The notes under the pieces were generated by a model. The model had not been told where the DNA came from and made no database searches. It was given only the letters and a program-made list of their open reading frames with translations. The position numbers and the translations under genes are program-made. From positions 51,669 to 115,668 of the forward strand of contig MAAS01000026.1 in the NCBI GenBank assembly GCA_002162755.1: DNA of 64,000 nt, given 5' to 3'. The first letter of the stretch is position 1. Each line of letters starts with the position of its first letter. The stretch is from Gammaproteobacteria bacterium 50_400_T64 (GTDB lineage: Bacteria > Pseudomonadota > Gammaproteobacteria > Pseudomonadales > Porticoccaceae). Below are positions 26,285 to 34,996 of the stretch, piece by piece.

Positions 26285-28134
26285 AGAGCATAGAGGCAGT
26301 TAACGAATTTGTTATTCGCTTTGCCAACGTCAACGGTACCGGTTCTGCCAGTGCCAATGCGATGTTTGGTAAATCGGTTTTTCGCATGGGTATACCGGTC
26401 AGCCCGAAGAATATTTTTCCCTCCAATATTCAGGGTTTGCCCACCTGGTATGAAGTACGGGTCAGTGAGAAGAACTATCTTGGCCGTCGTGGTGGTGTGG
26501 ATATCGCCGTAGCGATTAACCCGCAAAGCATGGCCCAGGATATGACTGACCTCAATCCCGGTGGCTTTTTCATTTACGACAACACCAAGGCGCTCGATTT
26601 ACGCCTGCATCGTGATGACGTCAACCTGATTGGCTTACCGCTGACGGATATTTGTCGTCGCGAATACAGTCAGGCACGACAGCGCCAGCTGTTTAAAAAT
26701 GTGATTTATATCGGTGCGCTTTCGGCCCTGCTGGATATTGAGTTTTCGGTACTGACAGATCTCGTCGGCGCGCAATTTAAGGGCAAAGAAAAACTGATTG
26801 CCTCTAATATTCACGCCCTTGAGCTGGGTTACCAGTACGCTCAGGACAACTTTTCCTGCCCGCTGAGTATCCGCCTTGAACGCCGTGACTTAATTGGCGA
26901 CAGAGTACTGCTCGAAGGTAATGATGCTCTGGCTCTGGGTGCTGTTTACGGCGGCGCGACTGTCGTGCCCTGGTATCCACTGACGCCTTCCACTTCGGTG
27001 ATTGAAGGTTTTGAAAAATATGCCAACCGCCTGCGTATTGATCCGGGTAGTGGCGATCGCCGCTTCTGTGTCGCACAGGCTGAAGATGAGCTTGCCGCTA
27101 TCGGCATGGTGATTGGTGCTTCTTGGAATGGTGCGCGTTCTTTTACGGCGACATCGGGCCCAGGGTTATCGTTGATGAGTGAGTTTCTTGGCCTGGCTTA
27201 TTTTGCGGAAGTACCGGCGGTTTTGTTTGATATTCAACGCGCTGGCCCCTCCACTGGTATGCCAACGCGCACCCAGCAGTCTGATATCTTCGCAGCGGCT
27301 TACGCTTCCCACGGTGACAGTAAGCATGTGTTGTTAATTCCGGCAGATCCGAAAGAATGCTTTGAAATGTCTGCGGACAGTTTCGATTTGGCCGAACGCC
27401 TGCAAACGCCAGTCATTGTGATGAGCGATCTCGACCTGGGTATGAACGATAATTTATGTGCTCCCTTAGAGTGGGATGACAACCGCGAATACGACAGAGG
27501 CAAAGTCTTGTCGGCAGAAGACCTCGACAATATGACCGAGCGCTACGGGCGCTATCTTGATGTTGATGGCGACGGTATTTGTTACCGCACGTTACCGGGT
27601 ACTCATCCGGAAAAGGGTGCCTTCTTTACCCGTGGCACCTCGCGTAATGAATATGCTGTGTACACCGAGTTTGGCGACGCTTATGTGAAAAACATGGAGC
27701 GCCTCAATGCGAAAATGGAAACCGCAAAAAGCTATGTTCCCGGGCCGGTGACTTATAAAGCCTCTAAAAAGACGCGCGACGGGGTGATTTTTTACGGCAC
27801 TAGCACCGATGCTAGTCTTGAGGCTCTGGATATTCTCGCCGAGCAAGGCTTGCATCTTGATGCCTTGCGTCTGCGTGCTTTCCCCTTCAGCAAAGAGGTG
27901 ACGGACTTTATCGAAAGCCACGACAGGATTTTTGTGATTGAGCAAAACCGCGATGCGCAAATGCGCAAGTTGCTGATTATTGAGTGTGATCTGAATCCGA
28001 AAAAACTGCTGTCTTACGTTCATTACGACGGCATGCCAATGACGGCCCTCGGTGTGTCTGGGCACATTGGCGAAGTACTCGGTAAAAATAATATAACCCC
28101 GATTCGCAAGGGCAAAGCTGGAGCAAAATCATGA
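26281..28134 (+). CDS. korA: 2-oxoacid:acceptor oxidoreductase, fused gamma-alpha subunit (KorA-type)
   Basis: 617 aa from ATG 26281, overlapping the previous stop by four bases. Residues 1-190 form the gamma domain (NGTGSASANAMFGKSVFRMGI, PVSPKNIFPSNIQGLP). The rest is the alpha pyrimidine-binding domain (WYPLTPSTSVIEGFEKY, ATSGPGLSLMSEFLGLAYFAEVPAVLFDIQRAGPSTGMPTRTQQSD). The GPSTGMPT segment and gamma-alpha fusion match 2-oxoglutarate-type KorA. With KorB it would convert a 2-oxoacid plus CoA to acyl-CoA and CO2, passing electrons to ferredoxin or the GltD-like partner. 2-Oxoglutarate is the likely but unproven substrate. The longer ORF from 26188 overlaps the Fe-S gene and is unlikely. Confidence 0.93.
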   Translation: MKSIEAVNEFVIRFANVNGTGSASANAMFGKSVFRMGIPVSPKNIFPSNIQGLPTWYEVRVSEKNYLGRRGGVDIAVAINPQSMAQDMTDLNPGGFFIYDNTKALDLRLHRDDVNLIGLPLTDICRREYSQARQRQLFKNVIYIGALSALLDIEFSVLTDLVGAQFKGKEKLIASNIHALELGYQYAQDNFSCPLSIRLERRDLIGDRVLLEGNDALALGAVYGGATVVPWYPLTPSTSVIEGFEKYANRLRIDPGSGDRRFCVAQAEDELAAIGMVIGASWNGARSFTATSGPGLSLMSEFLGLAYFAEVPAVLFDIQRAGPSTGMPTRTQQSDIFAAAYASHGDSKHVLLIPADPKECFEMSADSFDLAERLQTPVIVMSDLDLGMNDNLCAPLEWDDNREYDRGKVLSAEDLDNMTERYGRYLDVDGDGICYRTLPGTHPEKGAFFTRGTSRNEYAVYTEFGDAYVKNMERLNAKMETAKSYVPGPVTYKASKKTRDGVIFYGTSTDASLEALDILAEQGLHLDALRLRAFPFSKEVTDFIESHDRIFVIEQNRDAQMRKLLIIECDLNPKKLLSYVHYDGMPMTALGVSGHIGEVLGKNNITPIRKGKAGAKS

Positions 28135-29180
28135 GTTATATTCGTCCTTCATTCAGACACCCCAATGCCGAAGCGAATGCCAAAGGCTTTGCTCGCAAAG
28201 ATTACGAGGCGGCGTTGTCGACGCTTTGTGCGGGTTGCGGTCATGACTCGGTGAGTAGTGCGATTATTCAATCGTGCTTTGAACTGGGTGTTGAGCCCCA
28301 TCGGGTCGCAAAAATTTCCGGTATTGGCTGTTCTTCAAAAACACCCACCTATTTTCTCGGCAAGTCCCACGGCTTTAATTCAGTACACGGACGCATGCCC
28401 TCGGTCGCGACAGGTGCCAACATGGCAAACCGTGATCTGCTTTATGTCGGTGTTTCTGGTGATGGTGATACCGCCTCGATTGGCCTGGGTCAGTTTGGCC
28501 ATGTGACCCGTCGTAATCTGAATATGAGCTACATTGTTGAGAACAACGGTTGCTACGGTTTAACCAAAGGGCAGGACTCCGCGACGACCGATATTGGCTC
28601 GAAGAGCAAAAAGGGTGCCCCTAACCCCTTTGAGCCCATTGACCTCTGCGCGCTGGCTCTACAGCTGGGTGCAACTTTTGTCGCGCGCAGCTTTTCTGGC
28701 GATAAAGAGCAGCTCGTACCTTTGCTTAAAGCGGCGATGTCCCACAATGGTTTTGCTTTTATCGACGTGATTTCACCCTGTGTGACGTTTAACAACACGG
28801 CTGCTTCCAGTAAAGGTTATGAGTTCGTTCGCGACCATATGGAAGCCACCGGGAAAATCGACTTTGTACCGGTGCGCTCTGAAATTACTGCTGACTACAA
28901 GCCTGGCTTTAGTGAAGAAATTACCTTGCACGATGGTTCGGTTATCCACTTGTACAAAGATGGCAAGCTGGACTGCACGGATCGTAAGAGTGCTCTGAAT
29001 GCGATTTCAGAATACAGCGAAAAGGGTCAGGTACTGACTGGGCTGCTTTATGTTGATCCTGACAGTCGCGATTTCCACAATATTCAACAGACCGTGGATC
29101 AGCCTTTAAACAGTCTTACTGAGATTGATCTGTGTCCGGGCTCGCGTGCTCTTGCTGCGATTAATGCAAGCCTAAGGTAG
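28131..29180 (+). CDS. korB: 2-oxoacid:acceptor oxidoreductase, TPP-binding beta subunit (KorB-type)
   Basis: 349 aa, starting within the korA stop (ATGA). CAGCGHDSVSSAII and SGIGCSSKTPTYF near the N-terminus, then SGDGDTASIGLGQF...NNGCYGLTKGQ, form the thiamine diphosphate and Mg-binding region. The cysteines in CAGCGH, GIGCSS and SPCVTF would hold the 4Fe-4S cluster of the beta subunit. It completes a three-gene oxidoreductase. Enzymes of this class are usually oxygen-sensitive, so a copy in what looks like an aerobic heterotroph is notable. Confidence 0.93.
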   Translation: MSYIRPSFRHPNAEANAKGFARKDYEAALSTLCAGCGHDSVSSAIIQSCFELGVEPHRVAKISGIGCSSKTPTYFLGKSHGFNSVHGRMPSVATGANMANRDLLYVGVSGDGDTASIGLGQFGHVTRRNLNMSYIVENNGCYGLTKGQDSATTDIGSKSKKGAPNPFEPIDLCALALQLGATFVARSFSGDKEQLVPLLKAAMSHNGFAFIDVISPCVTFNNTAASSKGYEFVRDHMEATGKIDFVPVRSEITADYKPGFSEEITLHDGSVIHLYKDGKLDCTDRKSALNAISEYSEKGQVLTGLLYVDPDSRDFHNIQQTVDQPLNSLTEIDLCPGSRALAAINASLR

Positions 29181-29214
29181 TCATCCTCACGCCATTTCGA
29201 CAAGTATCAAGCCA

Positions 29215-32200
29215 ATGTCGAAATGGCAGTTCTGGGTTGACCGCGGCGGTACCTTTACCGACCTGGTCGCCAGAACGCCGGCTGGCGAGCTACGCAGTCT
29301 AAAACTCCTTTCTGAAAACCCCGAGCGCTACGATGATGCCGTGCTTGAGGGTATTCGACTTTTGTTGGCAGCCCCCAGTGTCGCCACTATCCCCACCGCG
29401 CAAATTGAGAGCATTCGCATCGGTACCACCGTGGCGACCAATGCTTTACTCGAGCGCAAGGGCGTGCCCACCCTGTTGGTTACGACGCGGGGTTTTGCCG
29501 ATGCCTTAAAAATTGGCTATCAAAATCGCCCCGACCTCTTTGCCCTCAATATTCAATTACCCGAGCCACTGTATGAAGATGTGCTGGAAATTGACGAGCG
29601 TCTGGCAGCCGATGGTAGCGTTGTGCGGCCATTGCAGGCCGAGAACTATCTAAGTGAATTGAAGGCCGCTTACCAGCGGGGTTTACGTGCCGTGGCTGTG
29701 GTCTTTATGCACGGCTATAAAAACCCTGCCCACGAACTGGCCATTGGCAAGATTGCTGAGCAGGCCGGGTTTGAGCAGGTTTCTCTTAGTCATGAAGTTA
29801 GCCCGTTAGTGAAATTTGTCGGCCGAGGCGATACAACGGTGGTCGATGCTTACATCTCCCCGGTATTAGCGAAATACGTGCAGCGCCTGTCTGCAGCACT
29901 ACCGGATGTCCCTTTGCTGTTTATGCAGTCGAGTGGCGGATTGACCGATGCGGCGAATTTCCAGGGTCGTAACAGTCTGCTTTCTGGCCCGGCCGGTGGC
30001 GTGGTGGGCGCGGTAATAACTGCTGCTGAAGTCGGCTGTAACAAAGTGCTGGGCTTTGATATGGGCGGTACCTCTACCGACGTTTGGCATTACAAAGGCG
30101 AATACCAGCGGGTTTATGAAACGCAACTCGCCGGGGTGCGGCTGCGAGTGCCGATGATGGATATTCACACCGTGGCTGCTGGTGGTGGCTCGCTGTGCTA
30201 TTGCGACGGCTCGCGTTTTCGCGTGGGGCCGGAGTCAGCCGGTGCTGATCCCGGCCCAGCCTGTTACCGGCGCGGCGGGCCACTGACCGTTACCGATTGT
30301 AATTTGGTGCTGGGCAGGTTGGCGCTGGAGCACTTTCCCGCCGTGTTTGGCCCGGGAGGTGATGAGCCGCTGAGTGTTGATGCCGCACGGGCGAAGTTGC
30401 AGGTAGAGGCGGAGAAAATCCGTCAACATAATCGCGAGCCGCTTTCGTTGGAAGAGGTGGCTTCAGGCTTTATCGGCATTGCTGTGCAGAGCATGGCGGG
30501 TGCGATTAAAACTATTTCCACCCAGCGCGGTTACGACGTTGGCGAATATGCCTTAGCCTGTTTTGGGGGTGCCGGTGGTCAACATGCCTGCGCAGTGGCT
30601 GCGGTGCTGGGGGTGGAGAGGGTACTGATTCATCCGCTGGCTGGCGTGTTATCCGCCTTAGGTATGGGGCTGGCTTCCGTCTCTGCCTTGGCAGATCGAA
30701 CGCTGGGGTGGTCAATGCAATCGCTCAATGAAGACAGTCTGGCCGAGCAGTTTGTGAGTTTGCAGGCGGAGGCACTTGAGTATCTGCCAGAGGAAAAGCA
30801 GGGCCAGCTACGTTTGGTAGAGAAAGCCTACATTCGTTACGAGGGGGCAGACACCGTGCTCGCCGTAGCCCACGACTGTGGTGCGGTAATGCAAGCGGCT
30901 TTTGAGCAGGCTCACCGTGAGCGCTTCTCTTTCCTGCAAAGTGGTAAGGCCTTATTGATTGAAAGTATTTCCCTTGAAGCGGTGCTGGAGCAAGAAGGAC
31001 AGGCCTTCGATGCCAGTACGAGTCCACAGCCCGCTAAATCAGAGAGCACTTCGCCGGTCTACAGTGACGGTGAATATTTGACGACACCGATTACGCAGCG
31101 GGACAGTTTGCAGGCAGGCTCCGTCGTACACGGCCCGGTCATGATTGTTGACAGTAATTCGACCACTATTGTCGACCCCGGTTGGCAGGTTGAGATGCTA
31201 CCCGGCGGCGTGTTGCAGCTCAGTAAAGCGCAGGAGAGGAGTGAGCGGCGCGAGGTGTCTGTTGCGCGCAACCCGGTGCAACTGGAGATTTTCAACTACC
31301 AGTTTATGGCCATCGCCGAACAAATGGGTGCGGTGCTGGCCAATACAGCCCACTCGGTGAATATCAAAGAACGCTTTGATTTCTCCTGCGCCCTGTTTGA
31401 TGCCAATGCCAATTTGATTGCCAATGCCCCCCACGTGCCCGTGCATCTGGGCTCAATGGGTGAAACCGTCGCGTGTTTGATCAAAGCTCGTACTGGTAAT
31501 ATTCAACCGGGTGATGTTTATCTGGTCAACTCGCCCTATGCCGGCGGCACCCATTTACCCGATTTAACCGTGGTGAGTCCTGTTTTTAGTTCAGCGTTTA
31601 ATGCGCAGGATTGTGAGTTGAATCACGAACCAGACTTCTACGTCGCAACCCGTGCTCACCATGCAGATATTGGCGGTATTAGCCCGGGTTCAATGCCTGC
31701 CGAAAGTCGCCACATTGATGAGGAAGGTGTACTGATAGAAAACTTTCTTTTGGTGCAGGCAGGGCAGTTTAGAGAAGACGCGATTCGTGAACTGTTGGCC
31801 AGTGGCTCCTATCCTGCACGCAATATCGAGCAGAATATTGCTGATTTACAGGCCCAGGTGGCAGCCAATAGCTATGGGCTCGCCGAATTAAAAAAGTTGG
31901 TAAAAAACTATGGCCGCGATGTTGTTATCGCCTATATGCAGCATATTCAGGACAATGCCGAAGAGGCGGTGCGCCGGGTAATCACGACATTGCACGATGG
32001 CAGCTTTGAATATGCTATGGACGATGGGGGGCGCGTCAAAGTGGCGGTGAGTATTGATCAGGCTGAGGCGCGGATGTGTATTGATTTTAGTGGCACCTCC
32101 GTGCAATTGCCGGGCAATTTTAATGCCCCCTCTGCAGTGTGTCGGGCGGCCGTGTTGTATGTACTGCGCACTCTGGTGGCAGAGCCCATCCCTCTCAATG

Positions 32201-32820
32201 CGGGTTGCCTGCGTCCGGTCGATATTATTATTCCGTCCGGCAGTCTGTTAAGCCCTCGCTACCCCGCTGCGGTGGTCGCGGGTAATGTTGAAACCTCGCA
32301 ATACGTGGCTGACGTGCTCTATGGCGCTCTGGGCGTGCTGGCAGGTTCTCAGGGCACCATGAATAACCTGACTTTCGGCAACGAAAATTATCAGTACTAC
32401 GAAACTATTTGTGGGGGTGCCGGTGCTGGCGATGGATTTGCCGGAGCCAGTGCTGTGCAGGTGCATATGACCAATTCGCGCCTGACAGATGCGGAGATAC
32501 TCGAATTGCGGTTTCCGGTAATGCTGGAGGAATTTTCCATTCGACGCGGCAGTGGTGGTGCCGGTCAATACCCTGGTGGTGATGGCGTGAAACGAAGTCT
32601 GCGTTTTCTTGAGCCTATGGCGGTGAGTATTTTGAGCGGCCATCGCCGAGTGCCAGCCTTCGGTTTGTTGGGTGGAGGTGAGGGGATGACCGGGAAAAAT
32701 GAGCTTATAAAAAAGGGGGGTAGCGGACGATTATTGTCCCCCACGGCTAGTTTTAGTGTTGAAGCTGGAGATATTTTGACCCTCAGTACACCAGGCGCGG
32801 GTGGTGTTGGAGAGGGCTAG
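29215..32820 (+). CDS. Fused hydantoinase A/B (5-oxoprolinase-type) ATP-dependent hydrolase
   Basis: 1201 aa. The first ~680 residues are the HyuA half (WVDRGGTFTDLVART, IGTTVATNALLERKG, GFDMGGTSTDVW). The last ~510 are the HyuB half (EIFNYQFMAIAEQMGAVLANTAHSVNIKERFDFSCALFD, GDVYLVNSPYAGGTHLPDLTVVSPVF). The single-chain A-B order and length match 5-oxoprolinase (pyroglutamate + ATP to glutamate). Hydantoin or acetone-carboxylase-type substrates are alternatives. It begins 34 bases after korB on the same strand and may be co-transcribed. Glutamate from oxoproline could feed 2-oxoglutarate to the neighbouring oxidoreductase, which is inference. Confidence 0.9.
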   Translation: MSKWQFWVDRGGTFTDLVARTPAGELRSLKLLSENPERYDDAVLEGIRLLLAAPSVATIPTAQIESIRIGTTVATNALLERKGVPTLLVTTRGFADALKIGYQNRPDLFALNIQLPEPLYEDVLEIDERLAADGSVVRPLQAENYLSELKAAYQRGLRAVAVVFMHGYKNPAHELAIGKIAEQAGFEQVSLSHEVSPLVKFVGRGDTTVVDAYISPVLAKYVQRLSAALPDVPLLFMQSSGGLTDAANFQGRNSLLSGPAGGVVGAVITAAEVGCNKVLGFDMGGTSTDVWHYKGEYQRVYETQLAGVRLRVPMMDIHTVAAGGGSLCYCDGSRFRVGPESAGADPGPACYRRGGPLTVTDCNLVLGRLALEHFPAVFGPGGDEPLSVDAARAKLQVEAEKIRQHNREPLSLEEVASGFIGIAVQSMAGAIKTISTQRGYDVGEYALACFGGAGGQHACAVAAVLGVERVLIHPLAGVLSALGMGLASVSALADRTLGWSMQSLNEDSLAEQFVSLQAEALEYLPEEKQGQLRLVEKAYIRYEGADTVLAVAHDCGAVMQAAFEQAHRERFSFLQSGKALLIESISLEAVLEQEGQAFDASTSPQPAKSESTSPVYSDGEYLTTPITQRDSLQAGSVVHGPVMIVDSNSTTIVDPGWQVEMLPGGVLQLSKAQERSERREVSVARNPVQLEIFNYQFMAIAEQMGAVLANTAHSVNIKERFDFSCALFDANANLIANAPHVPVHLGSMGETVACLIKARTGNIQPGDVYLVNSPYAGGTHLPDLTVVSPVFSSAFNAQDCELNHEPDFYVATRAHHADIGGISPGSMPAESRHIDEEGVLIENFLLVQAGQFREDAIRELLASGSYPARNIEQNIADLQAQVAANSYGLAELKKLVKNYGRDVVIAYMQHIQDNAEEAVRRVITTLHDGSFEYAMDDGGRVKVAVSIDQAEARMCIDFSGTSVQLPGNFNAPSAVCRAAVLYVLRTLVAEPIPLNAGCLRPVDIIIPSGSLLSPRYPAAVVAGNVETSQYVADVLYGALGVLAGSQGTMNNLTFGNENYQYYETICGGAGAGDGFAGASAVQVHMTNSRLTDAEILELRFPVMLEEFSIRRGSGGAGQYPGGDGVKRSLRFLEPMAVSILSGHRRVPAFGLLGGGEGMTGKNELIKKGGSGRLLSPTASFSVEAGDILTLSTPGAGGVGEG

Positions 32821-32847
32821 AAGCATTTGATTTTCGAAGACATAGTG

Positions 32848-32881
32848 ATTTTCAGTTATAAATAGTATTATTTTCAGTTAT
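32848..32881. repeat. 12-nt direct repeat upstream of the DUF1302 gene
   Basis: ATTTTCAGTTAT occurs at 32848-32859 and 32870-32881, a period of 22 bp or about two helical turns, in the AT-rich 285-bp gap before the outer-membrane/RND gene cluster. An overlapping inverted pair AGTGATTT (32844) / AAATCACT (32893) is also present. It could be a regulator site; no family can be assigned. Confidence 0.35.
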
Positions 32882-33105
32882 TGGTGTGTGTGAAATCACT
32901 TTCTCATCTCTCTACCGAGAATTATAAAACAGAGTAAAAACAAGCGACTAGGTCGCATTTTTCAATATATGTAAATGAGGTGACGTTTATTCCGGCAAAT
33001 CACTTGACACCCCAACTGCCAAAGATTACCTTTCGCAAACGTTAATAATAAAAATAAAGATTATTTTCGCGTACCTAAATAAGAATCATAAATGGGGGTG
33101 TCATC

Positions 33106-34905
33106 TTGAAGTATTCCAGCTTCAATTCAGAAAGTTTTGTTAAAAATTACACGGCTATTGCCAAAGCGACTACCGCAGCTGCGTTAATACTGGCAGCTAC
33201 TCAGGCGCAGGCATTTCGTTTTGAGGCCGGTGAGTGGGATGGTTATTTCGATACGGTCTTTTCAGCTAGTGCCGCAATGAGAGTGGAGAATTCGTCACAT
33301 ATTGGTGCGGCAAATCCAACCGGTAATGCGACGATTTTTCGCGATGCAGGGGATGTGTATTCCTCTCCGGTTTCCTTATTGACCGATTTTGGTATGAATA
33401 AAGACGGCTTTGGTTTCCTTACCCGTTTTTCTTATACCTATGATTACACCATTATGCATAAGGATTGTAGTAATTGTGAGCGGCCCAATGTTTGGCCAAA
33501 TGCACCAGCTGGCTTCAACCAGGGTACACCAGCAACAGAGTACATAGATGGTATTGACAGCTCAGCGCAGAATTTGGCGGGTAACAAATTTACGCTTTAT
33601 GACGCCTTTGTCTACGGTAGCTGGGATGTCTTTGGTGGGCATCCACTCAATGTGCGTGTCGGTAAACAGGTGATCAACTGGGGTGAAAGTAATATTCAGG
33701 GTGGTGGTATTAGTCAGATGATGAATCCAAAGGATTTATCTAAGGCAACCACACCGGGCACCGATGTTAAAGAAACCTTAATACCGCAAGAATCAGTTTA
33801 CTTAAACTTTGGTTTTACTGACGAAATTAGTCTGGAAGCCTACTACACCTGGAATTGGCGCAATTCGACCTTTATTGGTGCAGGTACTTATTTTAGCCCC
33901 TTCGATTTTTTGGGTAAAGGTTACAACCCTGACCTCTTTGTCCGCGGGATTGAAAAAGCCGGTGAAGAAGAGCCTGAAAGTGGTGGTCAGTACGGTATTA
34001 ATATGCACTTCATCATTCCTTCCTGGAATTATGCAGATCTGGGTATTTACTATGTAAGATCCCATGCATTTAATCCCCGGTTAGGTCTGAATGAGGATTA
34101 TGTGGTTCATCCAGATGCAGCCAGACCTGGTGCGGATACCTTGGCGGGCTACCAGTGGATCTATGCTGAGGATCAGGATACTTTTGCGATATCCCTCAAT
34201 GGTGAAGCCATGTGGGATGGTTCTTTTGCGGTGGAGCTCAACCTCAAGACTGATTTTTACGATACGCGTGAATGTCGTAATCTACACGGTATAAGTGGCG
34301 TTGGTGTGCCCGATTTAGGCGGTATGACTGTTGGAGCGGCTTTTGGTTTAGGGACAGATGCTGACTTTGCTAATAACGACGCGCAAGGCACCATTCCTGG
34401 TTGTGATATTGAGGCCTCTGATGTTTATACCTTCTTAGGTAATTATACTCGCTCTGTGGGTACGGATATATTTGGCGCTGATAAAATGAGCACTATTTTT
34501 GATGTGTCGATGGTCTGGATTGATGGCTTATCCGGGGGTGATCTAACAGATAGAGATAACACCAATACCAATGTTGATACAGGCAGGTTTGATGGCGTTG
34601 ATGCACTTGATCGACCCATTACTGACTTTTCGTGGGGATATACTGCAGTTTTGGCATTAGAGTATAACGATGTCTTTGCCAACGTTAATGTTAGTCCAAC
34701 ACTGATTTTTGTTCACAATGTCGAAGGCTATACACCTTTCAATGCAGGTTCGATGGTGGAAAATCAGCGTGTGATAGTGGCCAAGGTTGGCTTCAGTTAC
34801 TTAACGAGCACGACGGTTGACTTGCAATATACAACCTGGTTGGGAACGGCAGGTACAAGTGAAGACAAGGATAACGTCTCCATCGTATTTAAGCGTAGTT
34901 TCTAG
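33106..34905 (+). CDS. DUF1302 outer-membrane protein
   Basis: 599 aa with a TTG start and GGGGGTG spaced six bases upstream. An N-terminal signal peptide (TTAAALILAATQAQA, cleavage near residue 36) is followed by aromatic-rich, alternating beta-strand sequence ending in a terminal Phe (FKRSF), as in outer-membrane barrels. The mature N-terminus GEWDGYFDTVFSASAAMRV and LNVRVGKQVINWGES are DUF1302 hallmarks. Such proteins sit beside DUF1329 and RND genes in clusters for handling of hydrophobic compounds. The transported compound is unknown. A perfect 18-bp hairpin follows the stop. Confidence 0.9.
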   Translation: MKYSSFNSESFVKNYTAIAKATTAAALILAATQAQAFRFEAGEWDGYFDTVFSASAAMRVENSSHIGAANPTGNATIFRDAGDVYSSPVSLLTDFGMNKDGFGFLTRFSYTYDYTIMHKDCSNCERPNVWPNAPAGFNQGTPATEYIDGIDSSAQNLAGNKFTLYDAFVYGSWDVFGGHPLNVRVGKQVINWGESNIQGGGISQMMNPKDLSKATTPGTDVKETLIPQESVYLNFGFTDEISLEAYYTWNWRNSTFIGAGTYFSPFDFLGKGYNPDLFVRGIEKAGEEEPESGGQYGINMHFIIPSWNYADLGIYYVRSHAFNPRLGLNEDYVVHPDAARPGADTLAGYQWIYAEDQDTFAISLNGEAMWDGSFAVELNLKTDFYDTRECRNLHGISGVGVPDLGGMTVGAAFGLGTDADFANNDAQGTIPGCDIEASDVYTFLGNYTRSVGTDIFGADKMSTIFDVSMVWIDGLSGGDLTDRDNTNTNVDTGRFDGVDALDRPITDFSWGYTAVLALEYNDVFANVNVSPTLIFVHNVEGYTPFNAGSMVENQRVIVAKVGFSYLTSTTVDLQYTTWLGTAGTSEDKDNVSIVFKRSF

Positions 34906-34906
34906 A

Positions 34907-34946
34907 GGAGCAAGACTGTAGCTAAGTATAGCTACAGTCTTGCTCC
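34907..34946 (+). other. Perfect 18-bp intercistronic hairpin between DUF1302 and DUF1329 genes
   Basis: Arms 34907-34924 and 34929-34946 are exact reverse complements (GGAGCAAGACTGTAGCTA) with the loop AGTA. It begins one base after the upstream stop codon. No T-run follows (CAGTAAG), so it is not a classic terminator. It could stabilise the upstream message or set the ratio between the two products. Confidence 0.75.
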
Positions 34947-34996
34947 CAGTAAGAAATAGAAAACCCTATAAAAATAAAGTACAGAAGGTAGTGATT

